Numbered from the stretch's first letter, positions 42,613 through 52,733 are shown. The stretch: DNA of 64,000 nucleotides from Paludibacter sp. (GCA_028710415.1 JAQTUE010000001.1:248001-312000); one strand, 5' to 3'. The notes: generated by a model from the letters alone, not told the origin. Translations and numbers: made by a program.

Positions 42613-44394
42613 ATGAAAATTCTAAAATATTGTTCAGCTATTCTTTTGTTATTAATTTGTACCACATTTTCGTTGCAGGCCCAGGATACCATTCTCAACC
42701 GGAGCGTTTCGGTGCAGCGTGAGTACCGCCCGGTGATCCATGATGCCGGAAAGATTAATTCCATGCCCCAGGTGTTGGAACCGAATGAAGATAAATCCCC
42801 GGCAGTGTACAGCAATTTTAATCTGCCGTTGAATGCCGGGTATAATATCCATGTCTTGCCAGCTGCTGATCTGGTGACTGAAAAGCAGGTGGATCCGAAT
42901 AAGGGTTTTGCACGCTTCGGTTTTGGAAACTACCTGAACACCCTGGCTGATTTTGCATACCCGTTGGTGAATACACCGGATTTGAAACTTGACTTCTCAT
43001 TGAACCACCTGGCTACCTTTGAAGCCAAAAGAATGCATACTACCACCAAGGCAAACTTGTCGTTCGATAAGCTTTTCAAGACATTCGACCTGTATGCCGG
43101 AGTAGGAGGGGGGCATGAGTATTTTAAATACTATGGCAACAATGTAAACGCTGCTAACTCACCGGTGAATCTGGATTCCATGGCAACGGCATATCCTTTG
43201 GCAATGTACGCTGAGAAAAACCGTCAGGGAGTTGATTATACTCCCAGGTTATATAATCTGAATGCCCTTGCAAAAGACTCCTTTGGCGATACTTTCTGGA
43301 GATTCAATGCGGTAGCAGGTGTACGTTCCCTGACTATGTCGGATGACTGGCGCTATCAGGCTGAAATGCAATACAGGGTTTTCAGTTCACATAATGGAAT
43401 GGCCGAAAATCTGGTGCATTCACAGGCAGGACTCAATTCCCAAAACGGAAAGAACCGCATGGGACTTGATTTTGCCATGGATAATATGATGTACACTTCT
43501 AAAAACATGCCTGATTTCAATTACTGGAAATCGTATACCGTTTTATCGCTGAACCCCTATTACAGCATTGAACGTCCGTCTTATAATGTACGTCTTGGAA
43601 TGAAATTAAACCTTTCGTTTGTACACGGTAAACTGATTAGTCCGGTAGCTGATGTACGTGGCGAGTGGAAGCTGATCCCTAAATTCTTATCGATCTATGG
43701 AGGTTTGTCAGGGGATTACGAAGTGAATACCCTGGACAAGATAAATACTGAAAATCCGTATGTGTTCTCTGATCTCAGGGTGCTTGACACCTACACACCG
43801 GTTGATTTTTATGCAGGAATTAAGCTTAAACCCCTTTATAACCTGCTGATTGATGGCTATATCGACTACAAACAGATCGACAACCAGTATTTCTTTGTGA
43901 ATAAAGAATATGATTTAGCTATTCCGCAATACCTGGTGCCCGAAGCACCCCAATATCTGTATACCAACCGCTTTAACGTTACGTATGGTACTGCATCACA
44001 CCTCAAAATGGGGATTCGTGCCAATTATAACCTGAAAAAACTGGTGAATGTTGAGCTGAAATGGGCGTACAATGGGTGGAGTGTCAATAACCAGCAATAT
44101 GCCTGGAACAAGCCAAAATATGATGCTCAATTAAATACCGATATTCATATTAACCCGAACTTATGGGTGTCTGCCAACATGTATTACGAAGGTGTCCGCT
44201 ATGCAAAACTTGGTGATGTGGCAATGCCAATGCACGATAAGGTGGATATCAACCTGGGTATAAATTATTCCTACACCAACTGGCTGACGGTATTTGGTAA
44301 GATCAATAATGTGATCAACAACCGTTACCAGGACTTTTATGGGTATGACGTCCAGGGAACGAATATGATGATTGGTGCTGCGTTTTCGTTTTAA
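42613..44394 (+). CDS. Outer-membrane beta-barrel protein, TPR partner
   Basis: 593 residues from the ATG at 42613 (MKILKYCSAILLLLICTTF signal peptide; an ATG at 42589 would add eight residues before it). There is no TonB plug domain. The start LNRSVSVQREYRPVIHDAGKIN and the long run of aromatic-ended beta-strands (VDINLGINYSYTNWLTVFGKINNVINN, final GAAFSF) resemble the barrel half of TonB receptors. It is cotranscribed with the TPR gene and probably sits in the outer membrane. A symmetrical terminator follows. Confidence 0.85.
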   Translation: MKILKYCSAILLLLICTTFSLQAQDTILNRSVSVQREYRPVIHDAGKINSMPQVLEPNEDKSPAVYSNFNLPLNAGYNIHVLPAADLVTEKQVDPNKGFARFGFGNYLNTLADFAYPLVNTPDLKLDFSLNHLATFEAKRMHTTTKANLSFDKLFKTFDLYAGVGGGHEYFKYYGNNVNAANSPVNLDSMATAYPLAMYAEKNRQGVDYTPRLYNLNALAKDSFGDTFWRFNAVAGVRSLTMSDDWRYQAEMQYRVFSSHNGMAENLVHSQAGLNSQNGKNRMGLDFAMDNMMYTSKNMPDFNYWKSYTVLSLNPYYSIERPSYNVRLGMKLNLSFVHGKLISPVADVRGEWKLIPKFLSIYGGLSGDYEVNTLDKINTENPYVFSDLRVLDTYTPVDFYAGIKLKPLYNLLIDGYIDYKQIDNQYFFVNKEYDLAIPQYLVPEAPQYLYTNRFNVTYGTASHLKMGIRANYNLKKLVNVELKWAYNGWSVNNQQYAWNKPKYDAQLNTDIHINPNLWVSANMYYEGVRYAKLGDVAMPMHDKVDINLGINYSYTNWLTVFGKINNVINNRYQDFYGYDVQGTNMMIGAAFSF

Positions 44395-44452
44395 TCCTAT
44401 AAAGCAATACTGTAATTCAGGTATAGCAATTCTTATAAGTAACTAAGTATTG

Positions 44453-44490
44453 AAAATGCCCCTTTCGATTAATTCGAAAGGGGCATTTTA
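44453..44490. terminator. Bidirectional terminator
   Basis: AAAATGCCCCTTTCGA and TCGAAAGGGGCATTTT form a 16-bp stem around TTAA with T runs in both directions, ending both the barrel gene (+) and the XRE gene (-). Confidence 0.93.
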
Positions 44491-44531
44491 GTACAAATAT
44501 TACTATTAGATCAGGATTCTTAAAATCCCTC

Positions 44532-44831
44532 TTAAAGAAATGTGAGTCCAACTTTCCTGTTAAGCCCTTGTTCGAAAATCCGTATGATCGTTGACAATTG
44601 AATGTTACCCCTGGCATTCTCAATTTTAGAAATATAACTCTTTTTTGTTCCTGACTTTAAAGCCAGTTCTTCCTGGGTGAGTTTTGCTTCTTTACGGGCT
44701 TCCTTAAGCATTTCACTTATGATGAACATTTGAGCGTTCTGCTCATATTCATTGCGTTTTTCAGTTCCTATCTTTCCATGTTCCAATTCGATTAGTTCAT
44801 CAAAATTGGTTACATCTTTATATTTATCCAT
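44532..44831 (-). CDS. XRE family regulator, orphan antitoxin-like
   Basis: 99 residues. The C-terminal two-thirds is an HTH_3/XRE domain (LKEARKEAKLTQEELALKSGTKKSYISKIENARGNIQLSTI). The N-terminal lead (FDELIELEHGKIGTEKRNEYEQNAQ) is like that of HigA-type antitoxins paired with RelE/HigB toxins. In those pairs the toxin usually precedes the antitoxin, but the upstream 400 bp has no open frame. Either the toxin has been lost or this works alone. Confidence 0.85.
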   Translation of the reverse strand: MDKYKDVTNFDELIELEHGKIGTEKRNEYEQNAQMFIISEMLKEARKEAKLTQEELALKSGTKKSYISKIENARGNIQLSTIIRIFEQGLNRKVGLTFL

Positions 44832-45145
44832 GATTATTTTCTCTTGCTGGTTGACATCAAGTTTTTTATGATTAATAAATAATGCTCTATTTAACTTTCA
44901 GACTAATTATGCTTCAAAGTTATCTTTATAAATAATAGTACCAAAGGTTTTAAGTTTATATTTTAAATTAGTTTGTTGCTTTTATATTCAAGGTGTCATG
45001 GATTGTAATTATTGTTCGGATAATAAAAAATAAATTGATTCTTTTATGTGCTTTTTGACTTGCATAACATGTTTAAAATGACTTATATGGCATGTGTTGA
45101 TTCAGTATAATTAACCATTTATACTAAAATCCAAAATATATTTCT
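44832..45145. other. Divergent intergenic region, no gene seen
   Basis: AT-rich, without a remaining toxin frame or strong hairpins. Confidence 0.4.
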
Positions 45146-45153
45146 TACATTTG
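45146..45153 (+). promoter_or_regulatory. Probable -7 box for the S46 peptidase gene
   Basis: TACATTTG fits TAnnTTTG, 89 bp before the ATG. The -33 region is not convincing. Confidence 0.5.
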
Positions 45154-45241
45154 TCCTGCATTAATATGCAAAATAAACGATAATCTCCGGGTTTTATCCT
45201 CCTGATTTCTTTACCAATAACAAAACAATCAAAATTATTTT

Positions 45242-47365
45242 ATGAAAAAACTTTTCATTCTTTTGCTCTCAATCAGCTTATTCGCCGGATTAAGAGCAGA
45301 CGAAGGCATGTGGATGCTGCCATTAATTCAGAAACTGAACATCCAAAAAATGAGCGGCATGGGACTTACAATGACTGCTGAAGATATTTACAGTGATAAG
45401 AACGTAAGCCTGAAAGATGCCGTGGTAATTTTCGGTAACGGGTGTACAGGTGTCATGGTATCAAATCAGGGACTGGTTTTTACCAATCACCATTGTGGCT
45501 TTGATGCTATCCAGCAACATAGTAAGGTCGGACATAACTACCTGAAAGATGGTTTTACAGCTGAAAACATCAGTGATGAGATTCCTTCTCCGGGTTTATC
45601 GGTTAAGTTTCTGGTAAAGGTGCAGGATGTTACCGAACGCGTTATTTCCCAGTTACCCGATACTTTGCTTGGCAAAAAGAGGATTGATAAGCAGGATTCT
45701 ATTATCAAAGTGATCCAGAATGAAACTGAAAAAGGAAGCATTTATATCGCCAAGGTAAAACCATTCTATTCGGGTAATGAATTCTATTTGTTCGTATACG
45801 AAGAGTTTACCGATGTGCGTTTTGCATTTGCTCCACCGACCTCTATTGGTAAATTTGGTGGTGATACCGATAACTGGATGTGGCCACGTCATACCGGTGA
45901 TTTCTCTGTTTTCCGGGTGTACAGCGACAAGGACGGCAAGCCTGCAAAGTATTCGAAGGACAATGTCCCTTACTCTCCAAAACGCTTTGCTACCATCTCT
46001 AACCAGGGTTACGTACCGGGTGATTATACCATGATACTTGGAAATCCGGGCACTACAACCCGCTACCTGTCATCATGGGGTGTCAACAACCGTATGAAAG
46101 CTTCCAACCAGGCCCGCATTGATGTACGTGGTGCAAAGCAGGATGTATGGCATTCGTTTATGCGCGTGGATGAAGCTATCAACATCGCTTATGCCAGCAA
46201 ATTCGCCCGTAGTTCCAACTACTGGAAAAACAGCATTGGCATGAATAAAGCCATTACCAAACTGGGTACTCTTGGACAGAAACAAGAACAGGAAAAAGCT
46301 TTTGCAGCCTGGATGAATGCTACACCCGAACGTCAGGCTAAATATAAAAATGTATTGAGGACACTCGAAGATGGGTATGCCAAAAACTATCCGTATACCC
46401 GTGCTATGAATTACCTGATGGAGTCATTGATGACCGGTGTTGAAATGCCGCGTATTGCCACGCAGGTTAACAGGCTTATTAAAAAGAATCTTCCACAGGA
46501 TTCATTGTTGATCCAGACATCCGATCTTTATAAGGATTACTATCCTGCTGTTGACCAGGCTACCTTGGTTGCCATGCTGGATGTTTATAAAAAGTCGGTA
46601 GATGCTGATGCTTTACCCGAAGTATATACCATTATTAAACGTAAATTCAAAGGTGATTATACGAAATATGCGAAATACATGTTCGATAAATCTGATTTCA
46701 CAACGCTGGACAAGATTACAAAAGCCATTAAAGGTAAGAAAACTGATTTCTCAAATGATCCTGCCATTGTGTTTGCCAATGTAGTCCGTGGTACCATGAA
46801 TAATATCCACAGTGATGCCTATGATAAGACAACTGAGCAAATCAAGGATGCTGAACGCCTGTTCGAAAATGGGATTAAAGCCATGGCTGCCGAAACCGGC
46901 AAACCCATGTATCCGGATGCCAATTCTACCATGCGTTTGACCTACGGTAAAGTGGGTGGTTATCACCCTGCTGATGCGGTGGATTACAAGTATTATACAA
47001 CTACCAAAGGTATCCTTGAAAAAGAAGTACCCGGAGATGAAGAATTTGATGTATCCCCTAAACTTAAGAAAACAATCCTTGAAAATAACTATGGTGCTTA
47101 CCTGGATCAAAAGACCGGTGAAATGCATGTTGCTTTCCTGAGCGATAACGACATTACAGGTGGAAATTCAGGTAGCCCGATCTTCAATGCCAAAGGCGAA
47201 TTGCTTGGACTGGCCTTTGATGGCAACTGGGAAGCCATGAGTGGTGATATCGTCTTTGAACCAAATCTGCAACGTACCATCAATGTGGACGTACGCTATA
47301 TCATGTTTGTTATGGACAAGATTGGTGGTGCAAAACGTTTGGTTGATGAACTGAGTATCAAATAA
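45242..47365 (+). CDS. S46 family dipeptidyl-peptidase (DPP7/DPP11 type)
   Basis: 707 residues, the normal size. After the signal peptide (to GLRA-DEGMW) come the catalytic His in VFTNHHCGFDAI (83-84), the Asp in GGDTDNWMWPRHTGDF and the Ser in GGNSGSP, followed by FDGNWEAMSGD and the C-terminal INVDVRYIMFVMDKIGGA. These exported peptidases take dipeptides from polypeptides in asaccharolytic or proteolytic Bacteroidota. Whether it is DPP7 (hydrophobic P1) or DPP11 (acidic P1) depends on a single S1-site residue that I did not assign. Monocistronic. Confidence 0.95.
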   Translation: MKKLFILLLSISLFAGLRADEGMWMLPLIQKLNIQKMSGMGLTMTAEDIYSDKNVSLKDAVVIFGNGCTGVMVSNQGLVFTNHHCGFDAIQQHSKVGHNYLKDGFTAENISDEIPSPGLSVKFLVKVQDVTERVISQLPDTLLGKKRIDKQDSIIKVIQNETEKGSIYIAKVKPFYSGNEFYLFVYEEFTDVRFAFAPPTSIGKFGGDTDNWMWPRHTGDFSVFRVYSDKDGKPAKYSKDNVPYSPKRFATISNQGYVPGDYTMILGNPGTTTRYLSSWGVNNRMKASNQARIDVRGAKQDVWHSFMRVDEAINIAYASKFARSSNYWKNSIGMNKAITKLGTLGQKQEQEKAFAAWMNATPERQAKYKNVLRTLEDGYAKNYPYTRAMNYLMESLMTGVEMPRIATQVNRLIKKNLPQDSLLIQTSDLYKDYYPAVDQATLVAMLDVYKKSVDADALPEVYTIIKRKFKGDYTKYAKYMFDKSDFTTLDKITKAIKGKKTDFSNDPAIVFANVVRGTMNNIHSDAYDKTTEQIKDAERLFENGIKAMAAETGKPMYPDANSTMRLTYGKVGGYHPADAVDYKYYTTTKGILEKEVPGDEEFDVSPKLKKTILENNYGAYLDQKTGEMHVAFLSDNDITGGNSGSPIFNAKGELLGLAFDGNWEAMSGDIVFEPNLQRTINVDVRYIMFVMDKIGGAKRLVDELSIK

Positions 47366-47400
47366 AATACGTCATACTGGTAGTCAGACTATCAAACTAA

Positions 47401-47436
47401 AAAAAGCATTTACAAGAAATTGTAAGTGCTTTTTTA
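47401..47436 (+). terminator. Terminator after the S46 gene
   Basis: AAAAAGCATTTACA pairs with TGTAAGTGCTTTTTT around AGAAAT; T run on the plus strand. Confidence 0.85.
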
Positions 47437-47633
47437 GTTACTGGATTAATTTATAGAAATTGATTTTATCAATAAGTTCAAATAAAATAAATGAGTGAAA
47501 TTATATATTAAACGAATAAAGATAAAATAATATAAATAAATATGATAATAGGTTAAACAATTGTTGCATTATTTTGTTATACCTCCATTATAAAACCCTA
47601 ACCACTATTATTAATCACAAATCACTCCACAGT

Positions 47634-48095
47634 ATGAAAACAAAATACGCCATTATCGGACTGTTGCTTTCTGCATTTTGTGGTATCTCCCAAGCCCAAA
47701 CCAGCAGTAAAGATCCTGTGTACCTGGAAGTCATATCGAATACTTCCAAGACTATTAATTACACCGTCGGGGTATATCCCATGACCTGTAAAAACAATGA
47801 TGCCGGTGACAAAACCTACCTAACATTGTATGTGCTGAATAATGGGTCCAGTGAATTGACCTGGACAAAAGCCAACCACATACTGGTTATCTTAAAAGAT
47901 CATACACTGGCTTACAATTACAATACCGTAGCCGAATCGGGTAATTATGCCTGTCTGTATGCCATTGCTTCCACTAAGGGCTTCCACGAACAGACGTTGT
48001 GCTTTAATGGCAAGTTCTCAGCTGATGATATTGCCAATGTCTATTTGCTGGAAAATGGGGAAGTGTATAAATTGGTATACTACAAAGCCAGTTGA
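47634..48095 (+). CDS. Secreted protein of unknown function
   Basis: 153 residues from the ATG at 47634, where the signal peptide (MKTKYAIIGLLLSAFCGISQA) starts; an upstream in-frame ATG at 47574 would add 20 residues. The mature part has three cysteines and beta-type sequence (TYLTLYVLNNGSSELTW, HILVILKDHTLAYNYN). No family recognised. Confidence 0.65.
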   Translation: MKTKYAIIGLLLSAFCGISQAQTSSKDPVYLEVISNTSKTINYTVGVYPMTCKNNDAGDKTYLTLYVLNNGSSELTWTKANHILVILKDHTLAYNYNTVAESGNYACLYAIASTKGFHEQTLCFNGKFSADDIANVYLLENGEVYKLVYYKAS

Positions 48096-48123
48096 TTTAA
48101 ACTAAGTAATTCTATTGAAATAA

Positions 48124-48164
48124 CAAATGCGCCTCCCTGTTTTCAAGGAAAGCGCATTTGTTTT
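48124..48164. terminator. Bidirectional terminator
   Basis: CAAATGCGC and GCGCATTTG stem with an inner CCTTG-type pairing, between the convergent 47.6-kb gene and nfnB, with T runs on both sides. Confidence 0.8.
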
Positions 48165-48190
48165 ACTACTTACTATTTTCTACCTACTAC

Positions 48191-49651
48191 CTACTTCTTT
48201 TGAATCCATTCGTCCATAGCCTTGGCAGCTCTTCTTCCATCACCCATGGCTAAAATCACAGTGGCACCACCACGTACGATATCACCTCCGGCAAAGATAA
48301 TCGGAACAGCTGATTGCATGGTTTCATCGTCCACCACCACTGTACCCCATTTGGTTACTTCCAGACCTTCTACAGACTGCGGAATCAATGGATTTGGCGA
48401 AACACCAACACTCACAATCACTTCATCCACTTCAATGGTTTCAGTTTTGCCAGGTATCTCAATCGGTGAGCGGCGTCCGGAAGCATCCGGGGCACCCAGT
48501 TCCATTACCTGAAGTACCATGTGTGTCACGCGTCCCTGTTCATTACCAATGTATTCAATCGGATTATGCAGGGTCATGAAATCAATGCCTTCTTCCTTGG
48601 CATGTTTTACTTCTTCCAGACGGGCCGGCATTTCTTCCTCAGAACGACGGTATACCAATATAGCACGTTCAGCACCCAGGCGGCGTGCTGTACGGATAGA
48701 GTCCATGGCAGTGTTACCACCTCCAATGACAGCTACTTTCTTACCCAGGAATACCGGGGTGTCCGAATCCGGACTGGCAGCATCCATCAGGTTTACGCGT
48801 GTCAGGTATTCGTTCGAGGACATAACACCTACCAGGTTTTCACCCTTGATATTCATGAAGCGAGGAAGACCAGCTCCACTGGCTACAAAGATTCCTTTAA
48901 AACCATCCTCTTCCAGGTCGGCAATGGATATTGTCTTACCAACTACGCAGTTGGTTACAAAGTGAACTCCCATGGCCTGAAGATTCTGGATTTCAACATC
49001 CACAATGTCATTTGGCAAACGGAATTCTGGGATACCGTATTTCAGCACTCCTCCAATTTCATGCAATGCTTCAAAGACTACGACTTCATAGCCCAGCTTT
49101 GCCATATCACCTGCAAAGGCTAGTCCGGCAGGTCCTGAACCAACTCCGGCGATTTTGATATTGTTAGCAGGAGCTACTGCAGGTACGGATATATTCCCGC
49201 TGATTCGTTCGTAATCGGCAGCAAAACGTTCCAGGTGGCCAATGGCAACAGCATCTTTATTCATTTTTACATGGATACAAACACCTTCGCATTGTTTTTC
49301 CTGAGGGCAAACCCGTCCGCAAACGGCAGGCAGTGCTGAGGTCTCTTTCAATGTCTTGGCTGCTTCCAGGAATTCACCGCGTTCGATGTTTTTAATAAAG
49401 GTAGGAATGCTGATTCCTACCGGGCAACCCTGCATACAGGTTGGATTGGCACAGTCCAGGCAACGTTTGGCTTCTTCCATGGCCTGCTCGGCGGTAATTC
49501 CAAGGTTTACTTCTTCTACCCTGTTGTGGCTGCGGTATTCAGCATCCAATTCAGGCATGTGTACTCTTTGAATGTTGGTACGGTCTTTCGCTTTTATGGC
49601 ATTGCGCAGTTCAACTCTCCAGGCTTCTGCTCTATCTTCGTTAATTTTCAT
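48191..49651 (-). CDS. nfnB: NfnB-type (GltD-like) NADPH:ferredoxin oxidoreductase large subunit
   Basis: 486 residues from the ATG at 49651; an in-frame TTG six codons earlier is less likely. The N-terminal double-cluster ferredoxin part has CLDCANPTCMQGCPVG and CGRVCPQEKQCEGVC. Two dinucleotide folds follow (GSGPAGLAFAGDMAK for FAD, IGGGNTAMDSIRTARRLG for NADPH) and the C-terminal FAGGDIVRGGATVILAMGDGR. It is often annotated as glutamate synthase small subunit. Here the adjacent nfnA-type gene and the absence of gltB favour the electron-bifurcating NADH-dependent ferredoxin:NADP+ oxidoreductase. Confidence 0.9.
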   Translation of the reverse strand: MKINEDRAEAWRVELRNAIKAKDRTNIQRVHMPELDAEYRSHNRVEEVNLGITAEQAMEEAKRCLDCANPTCMQGCPVGISIPTFIKNIERGEFLEAAKTLKETSALPAVCGRVCPQEKQCEGVCIHVKMNKDAVAIGHLERFAADYERISGNISVPAVAPANNIKIAGVGSGPAGLAFAGDMAKLGYEVVVFEALHEIGGVLKYGIPEFRLPNDIVDVEIQNLQAMGVHFVTNCVVGKTISIADLEEDGFKGIFVASGAGLPRFMNIKGENLVGVMSSNEYLTRVNLMDAASPDSDTPVFLGKKVAVIGGGNTAMDSIRTARRLGAERAILVYRRSEEEMPARLEEVKHAKEEGIDFMTLHNPIEYIGNEQGRVTHMVLQVMELGAPDASGRRSPIEIPGKTETIEVDEVIVSVGVSPNPLIPQSVEGLEVTKWGTVVVDDETMQSAVPIIFAGGDIVRGGATVILAMGDGRRAAKAMDEWIQKK

Positions 49652-49722
49652 ATTATTTTCAGTAATCAATAATTAATAGGATTCAAATATAAGTTATCAG
49701 GTATTTCTAGTCTTTGGGTAAA

Positions 49723-50571
49723 TTAGCTGACAGCTTTTTTCTGGCTGTTTACTGACGACTGATAACTGATATTTTCTTCGCGTTCAATGTCCCTGTATCC
49801 ACCCAGACGCATAAGCATCTCATCAAAGTCTACCAGGTGGGCATCAAATTCAGGACCATCCACACAAACAAATTTGGTTTTTCCGCCTACACTTACGCGG
49901 CATGCACCGCACATTCCAGTTCCGTCCACCATGATGGTGTTCAACGAAGCCAGGGTCGGAACTTCATATTTCTTGGTCAGCAGACTCACGAACTTCATCA
50001 TGATAGCCGGCCCGATAGTGACACATAAATCTACTTTTTCACGGTTGATTACCGATTCAATACCATTGGTTACCAAACCCTGTGTGCCGTAAGAACCATC
50101 ATCGGTCATTACAATTACCTCATCGGAATGTATACGCATTTGTTCTTCCAGGATGATTAAATCCTTGGTGCGGGCTGCAATCACTGTAATAATCCGATTG
50201 CCTGCTGCTTTCAGGGCTGCTACAATTGGCATCATAGGAGCCGTTCCAACACCACCGCAGGCACAGATCACTGTACCGAATTTTTCAATGTGTGTTGCTT
50301 TTCCCAGTGGACCTACCATATCGGTAATGAATTCACCTTCTTCCAGGGCACATAATTTTGACGACGATACACCCATTTTTTGTACTACCAACGTAATCGT
50401 GCCCTTTTGCAAGTCAGCATCAGCTATTGTCAGCGGAATACGTTCACCTTTAAGACCTACTTTTACCATAACAAAGTGACCGGCTTTTCGCGATTTCGCA
50501 ATCAATGGAGCTTCCACTTCAAACTTAATAACATTCGCAGAGAAATACTCCTTGCTGACTATTTTATTCAT
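49723..50571 (-). CDS. nfnA: NfnA-type FAD/NAD- and [2Fe-2S]-binding subunit
   Basis: 282 residues. The FAD-binding barrel has RIPLTIADAD, the NAD site has CACGGVGTAPMMPIVAAL and the C-terminal cluster is DGTGMCGACRVSVGG...FVCVDGPEFD. The fold is shared with the dihydroorotate dehydrogenase electron-transfer subunit PyrK. Together with nfnB (72 bp downstream), it couples NADH, NADPH and ferredoxin pools by flavin-based bifurcation. The last 20 residues (YQSSVNSQKKAVS) are an extra tail. Confidence 0.9.
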   Translation of the reverse strand: MNKIVSKEYFSANVIKFEVEAPLIAKSRKAGHFVMVKVGLKGERIPLTIADADLQKGTITLVVQKMGVSSSKLCALEEGEFITDMVGPLGKATHIEKFGTVICACGGVGTAPMMPIVAALKAAGNRIITVIAARTKDLIILEEQMRIHSDEVIVMTDDGSYGTQGLVTNGIESVINREKVDLCVTIGPAIMMKFVSLLTKKYEVPTLASLNTIMVDGTGMCGACRVSVGGKTKFVCVDGPEFDAHLVDFDEMLMRLGGYRDIEREENISYQSSVNSQKKAVS

Positions 50572-50754
50572 TTGGGACAGTTTTTAAAATTGAAGGTGCA
50601 AATTTACAAAAAATATGCTGTTCAGCTATTTAATTTGTTATAAATAATCCGCATTTTATGACAAAATAGTATACTATTTGAAGAAAATAATCACTATTTA
50701 TGGTTAATTATGCAAAACTATTTATCCTGAATTTATCCAGCAGTTTACATTCCC

Positions 50755-50784
50755 TTGCATTCTATGGAAATTTCAGTACTTTTG
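50755..50784 (+). promoter_or_regulatory. Promoter for the TonB receptor gene
   Basis: TTG at 50755-50757, a 19-bp spacer and TACTTTTG at 50777-50784 fit the Bacteroidota consensus; the ATG is 41 bp downstream. Confidence 0.75.
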
Positions 50785-50824
50785 CGCCTCTAATATTTCA
50801 TATTATTTAAAATAAACAGAATTC

Positions 50825-52675
50825 ATGACAAAGTATAATTGTACATTTCAGAAATTCCTTTCACTGTTGTTTTTTGCATTTTTATCCATTGGGATGATAC
50901 AGGGACAAACCAATGCAAAAGACAGTATTAAACTCGACGAAATCGTAGTCACCGGTTCAAAAATAGAAATATCACGCAAGCTGGTACCGTTATCGGTATC
51001 ACAAATATCAAAACAGGACATCGAAAATACCGGACAGATGAATATCCTGCCGGCATTGAACTCATTTGTTCCGGGTATTTTCGTAACCGAACGCAATATT
51101 CTGGGCTTCGGGGTTTCCAATACCGGGGCAGGATCCATTACCATGCGCGGGGTCAGCAGTTCGCCCAATACCGATGTGCTGGTATTGATCGACGGGCATC
51201 CGCAATACCAGGGAATCTTCGGACACCCATTGGCAGATGCCTATGTGGCTTCCGATGTGGAGAAGGTTGAAATTATCCGCGGCCCTGCTTCTATCCTCTA
51301 TGGTTCGAATGCCATGGCGGGTGTGATTAATATCATTACCAAACAGCAGCACGAAGATGGGCTAAAAGTAAACGTGGGCGCCTCGTACGGCTCGTACAAT
51401 ACCCAGAAGTACTTTGGTACCATTGGCTACAAATACGACAAACTGAGCCTCTTCGGTTCGTTTAACCACGATCAGAGCGATGGCATCCGTAAAAACACAG
51501 ATTTCAACATCAACAATGCCTATTTCAAGCTTGGATACGAAATCTATAAAGGACTTAACCTGACCGCTGATTATAGCCTTGCCAAATATGTTGCCAACGA
51601 TAACGGTCCGGTAAACAGAACACCAGTTCCTTTTAATATCGATATCACCCGTGGCAAAGCATCTTTGTCTCTTGCTAATAAGTTTGAAAACTCAGAAGGT
51701 GGGCTTAATTTTTATCACAATTATGGGACTCACATTTTGTCCGATGGATTCAAGTCAACCGACCGAAACGATGGTGCCATGCTTTTCCAGACATTTAAAT
51801 TGTCCTGTGGTACCAACCTGACCGTAGGTGCTGATTTTAAGCAATTCGGCGGGGTAGCCAACCAGGGGTATAAACACGACTCTTTGATTTTGGTCAATGA
51901 ACTGGCCGGATACGCTTATGCCCAGCATACATTTTTCAATAAACTGACTGTCAGTGCAGGATTGAGGCTTGAAAATAATTCTGTCTATGGCACTGAACTG
52001 ATCCCGCTCGCAGGGTTGAATTACAGCCTGACTGATAACACCACCTTCAAAGGCTCCGTTTCAAAAGGCTTCCGTAGTCCTACCGTTATGGAACTTTACT
52101 TATACGCTCCCAACCCTTCTTTGCAACCTGAACGTCTGGTAAACTATGAACTAAGCTGGTTGCAATCGTTGCTCGACAGCCGGTTAAACCTGGAACTGAC
52201 CGCCTATAAAGTAATAGGAAGTAATATGATGCAGGTCGTTGGCCAGGGTTTTGCAGCCCATCGTGCGAACCTGGGTTCGTTTAATAACCAGGGTATTGAA
52301 TTTTCTGCCCGTTATAGGATATGTCGTAATTTAATGTTTCATGCCAATTACAGTTACCTGAATTCGGATAAGGTGATTATGGCAGCCCCACGTCAACAAG
52401 TGAACCTGGGGGGCAATTATACCTATAAGATCTTTGGTCTGAACGTATCCGCCCAATATATCGATAAATTCTATTCTGCATTGACTACTCCTCCGTTTAC
52501 CACCACTCAGGAGCCAAATTATCTGTTGCTTAATGCCCGTGTGACTGCAAAACCAATGAAATATCTTGAATTATTTGTAGCTGCTAATAATTTATTGAAC
52601 CAGCAATACGAAATTAATTACGGTTACCCAATGCCGGGAATTAATTTTAATGCCGGATTCAATCTGAAGTTTTAA
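50825..52675 (+). CDS. TonB-dependent outer-membrane receptor
   Basis: 616 residues. Signal peptide, TonB-box-like LDEIVVTGSKIE, plug domain (GVSSSPNTDVLVLIDGHP, VEKVEIIRGPASILYGSNAMAGVINIITK) and a 22-strand-type barrel ending FNAGFNLKF. It lacks an N-terminal carboxypeptidase-like domain and has no SusD partner, so it is closer to siderophore, heme or cobalamin receptors than to glycan uptake systems. The substrate cannot be read from the sequence. No cobalamin riboswitch or Fur box was seen upstream. Confidence 0.93.
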   Translation: MTKYNCTFQKFLSLLFFAFLSIGMIQGQTNAKDSIKLDEIVVTGSKIEISRKLVPLSVSQISKQDIENTGQMNILPALNSFVPGIFVTERNILGFGVSNTGAGSITMRGVSSSPNTDVLVLIDGHPQYQGIFGHPLADAYVASDVEKVEIIRGPASILYGSNAMAGVINIITKQQHEDGLKVNVGASYGSYNTQKYFGTIGYKYDKLSLFGSFNHDQSDGIRKNTDFNINNAYFKLGYEIYKGLNLTADYSLAKYVANDNGPVNRTPVPFNIDITRGKASLSLANKFENSEGGLNFYHNYGTHILSDGFKSTDRNDGAMLFQTFKLSCGTNLTVGADFKQFGGVANQGYKHDSLILVNELAGYAYAQHTFFNKLTVSAGLRLENNSVYGTELIPLAGLNYSLTDNTTFKGSVSKGFRSPTVMELYLYAPNPSLQPERLVNYELSWLQSLLDSRLNLELTAYKVIGSNMMQVVGQGFAAHRANLGSFNNQGIEFSARYRICRNLMFHANYSYLNSDKVIMAAPRQQVNLGGNYTYKIFGLNVSAQYIDKFYSALTTPPFTTTQEPNYLLLNARVTAKPMKYLELFVAANNLLNQQYEINYGYPMPGINFNAGFNLKF

Positions 52676-52684
52676 AATAACTAC

Positions 52685-52733
52685 AAAAGAATGCACGTTG
52701 GAAGTTTAATCTTCCAACGTGCATTCTTTTGTT
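52685..52733 (+). terminator. Terminator after the TonB receptor gene
   Basis: AAAAGAATGCACGTTGGAAG and CTTCCAACGTGCATTCTTTT form a perfect 20-bp stem with a TTTAAT loop. Confidence 0.93.

Noticed and set aside
48191..49651. Glutamate synthase small subunit (GltD) proper
   Set aside because: No gltB-like large subunit is nearby and an NfnA-type gene is directly upstream in the operon, so NfnB is preferred.
50572..50824. Cobalamin riboswitch or Fur box before the TonB receptor gene
   Set aside because: No B12-box-like conserved core or long structured leader; only 41 bp separate promoter and start.
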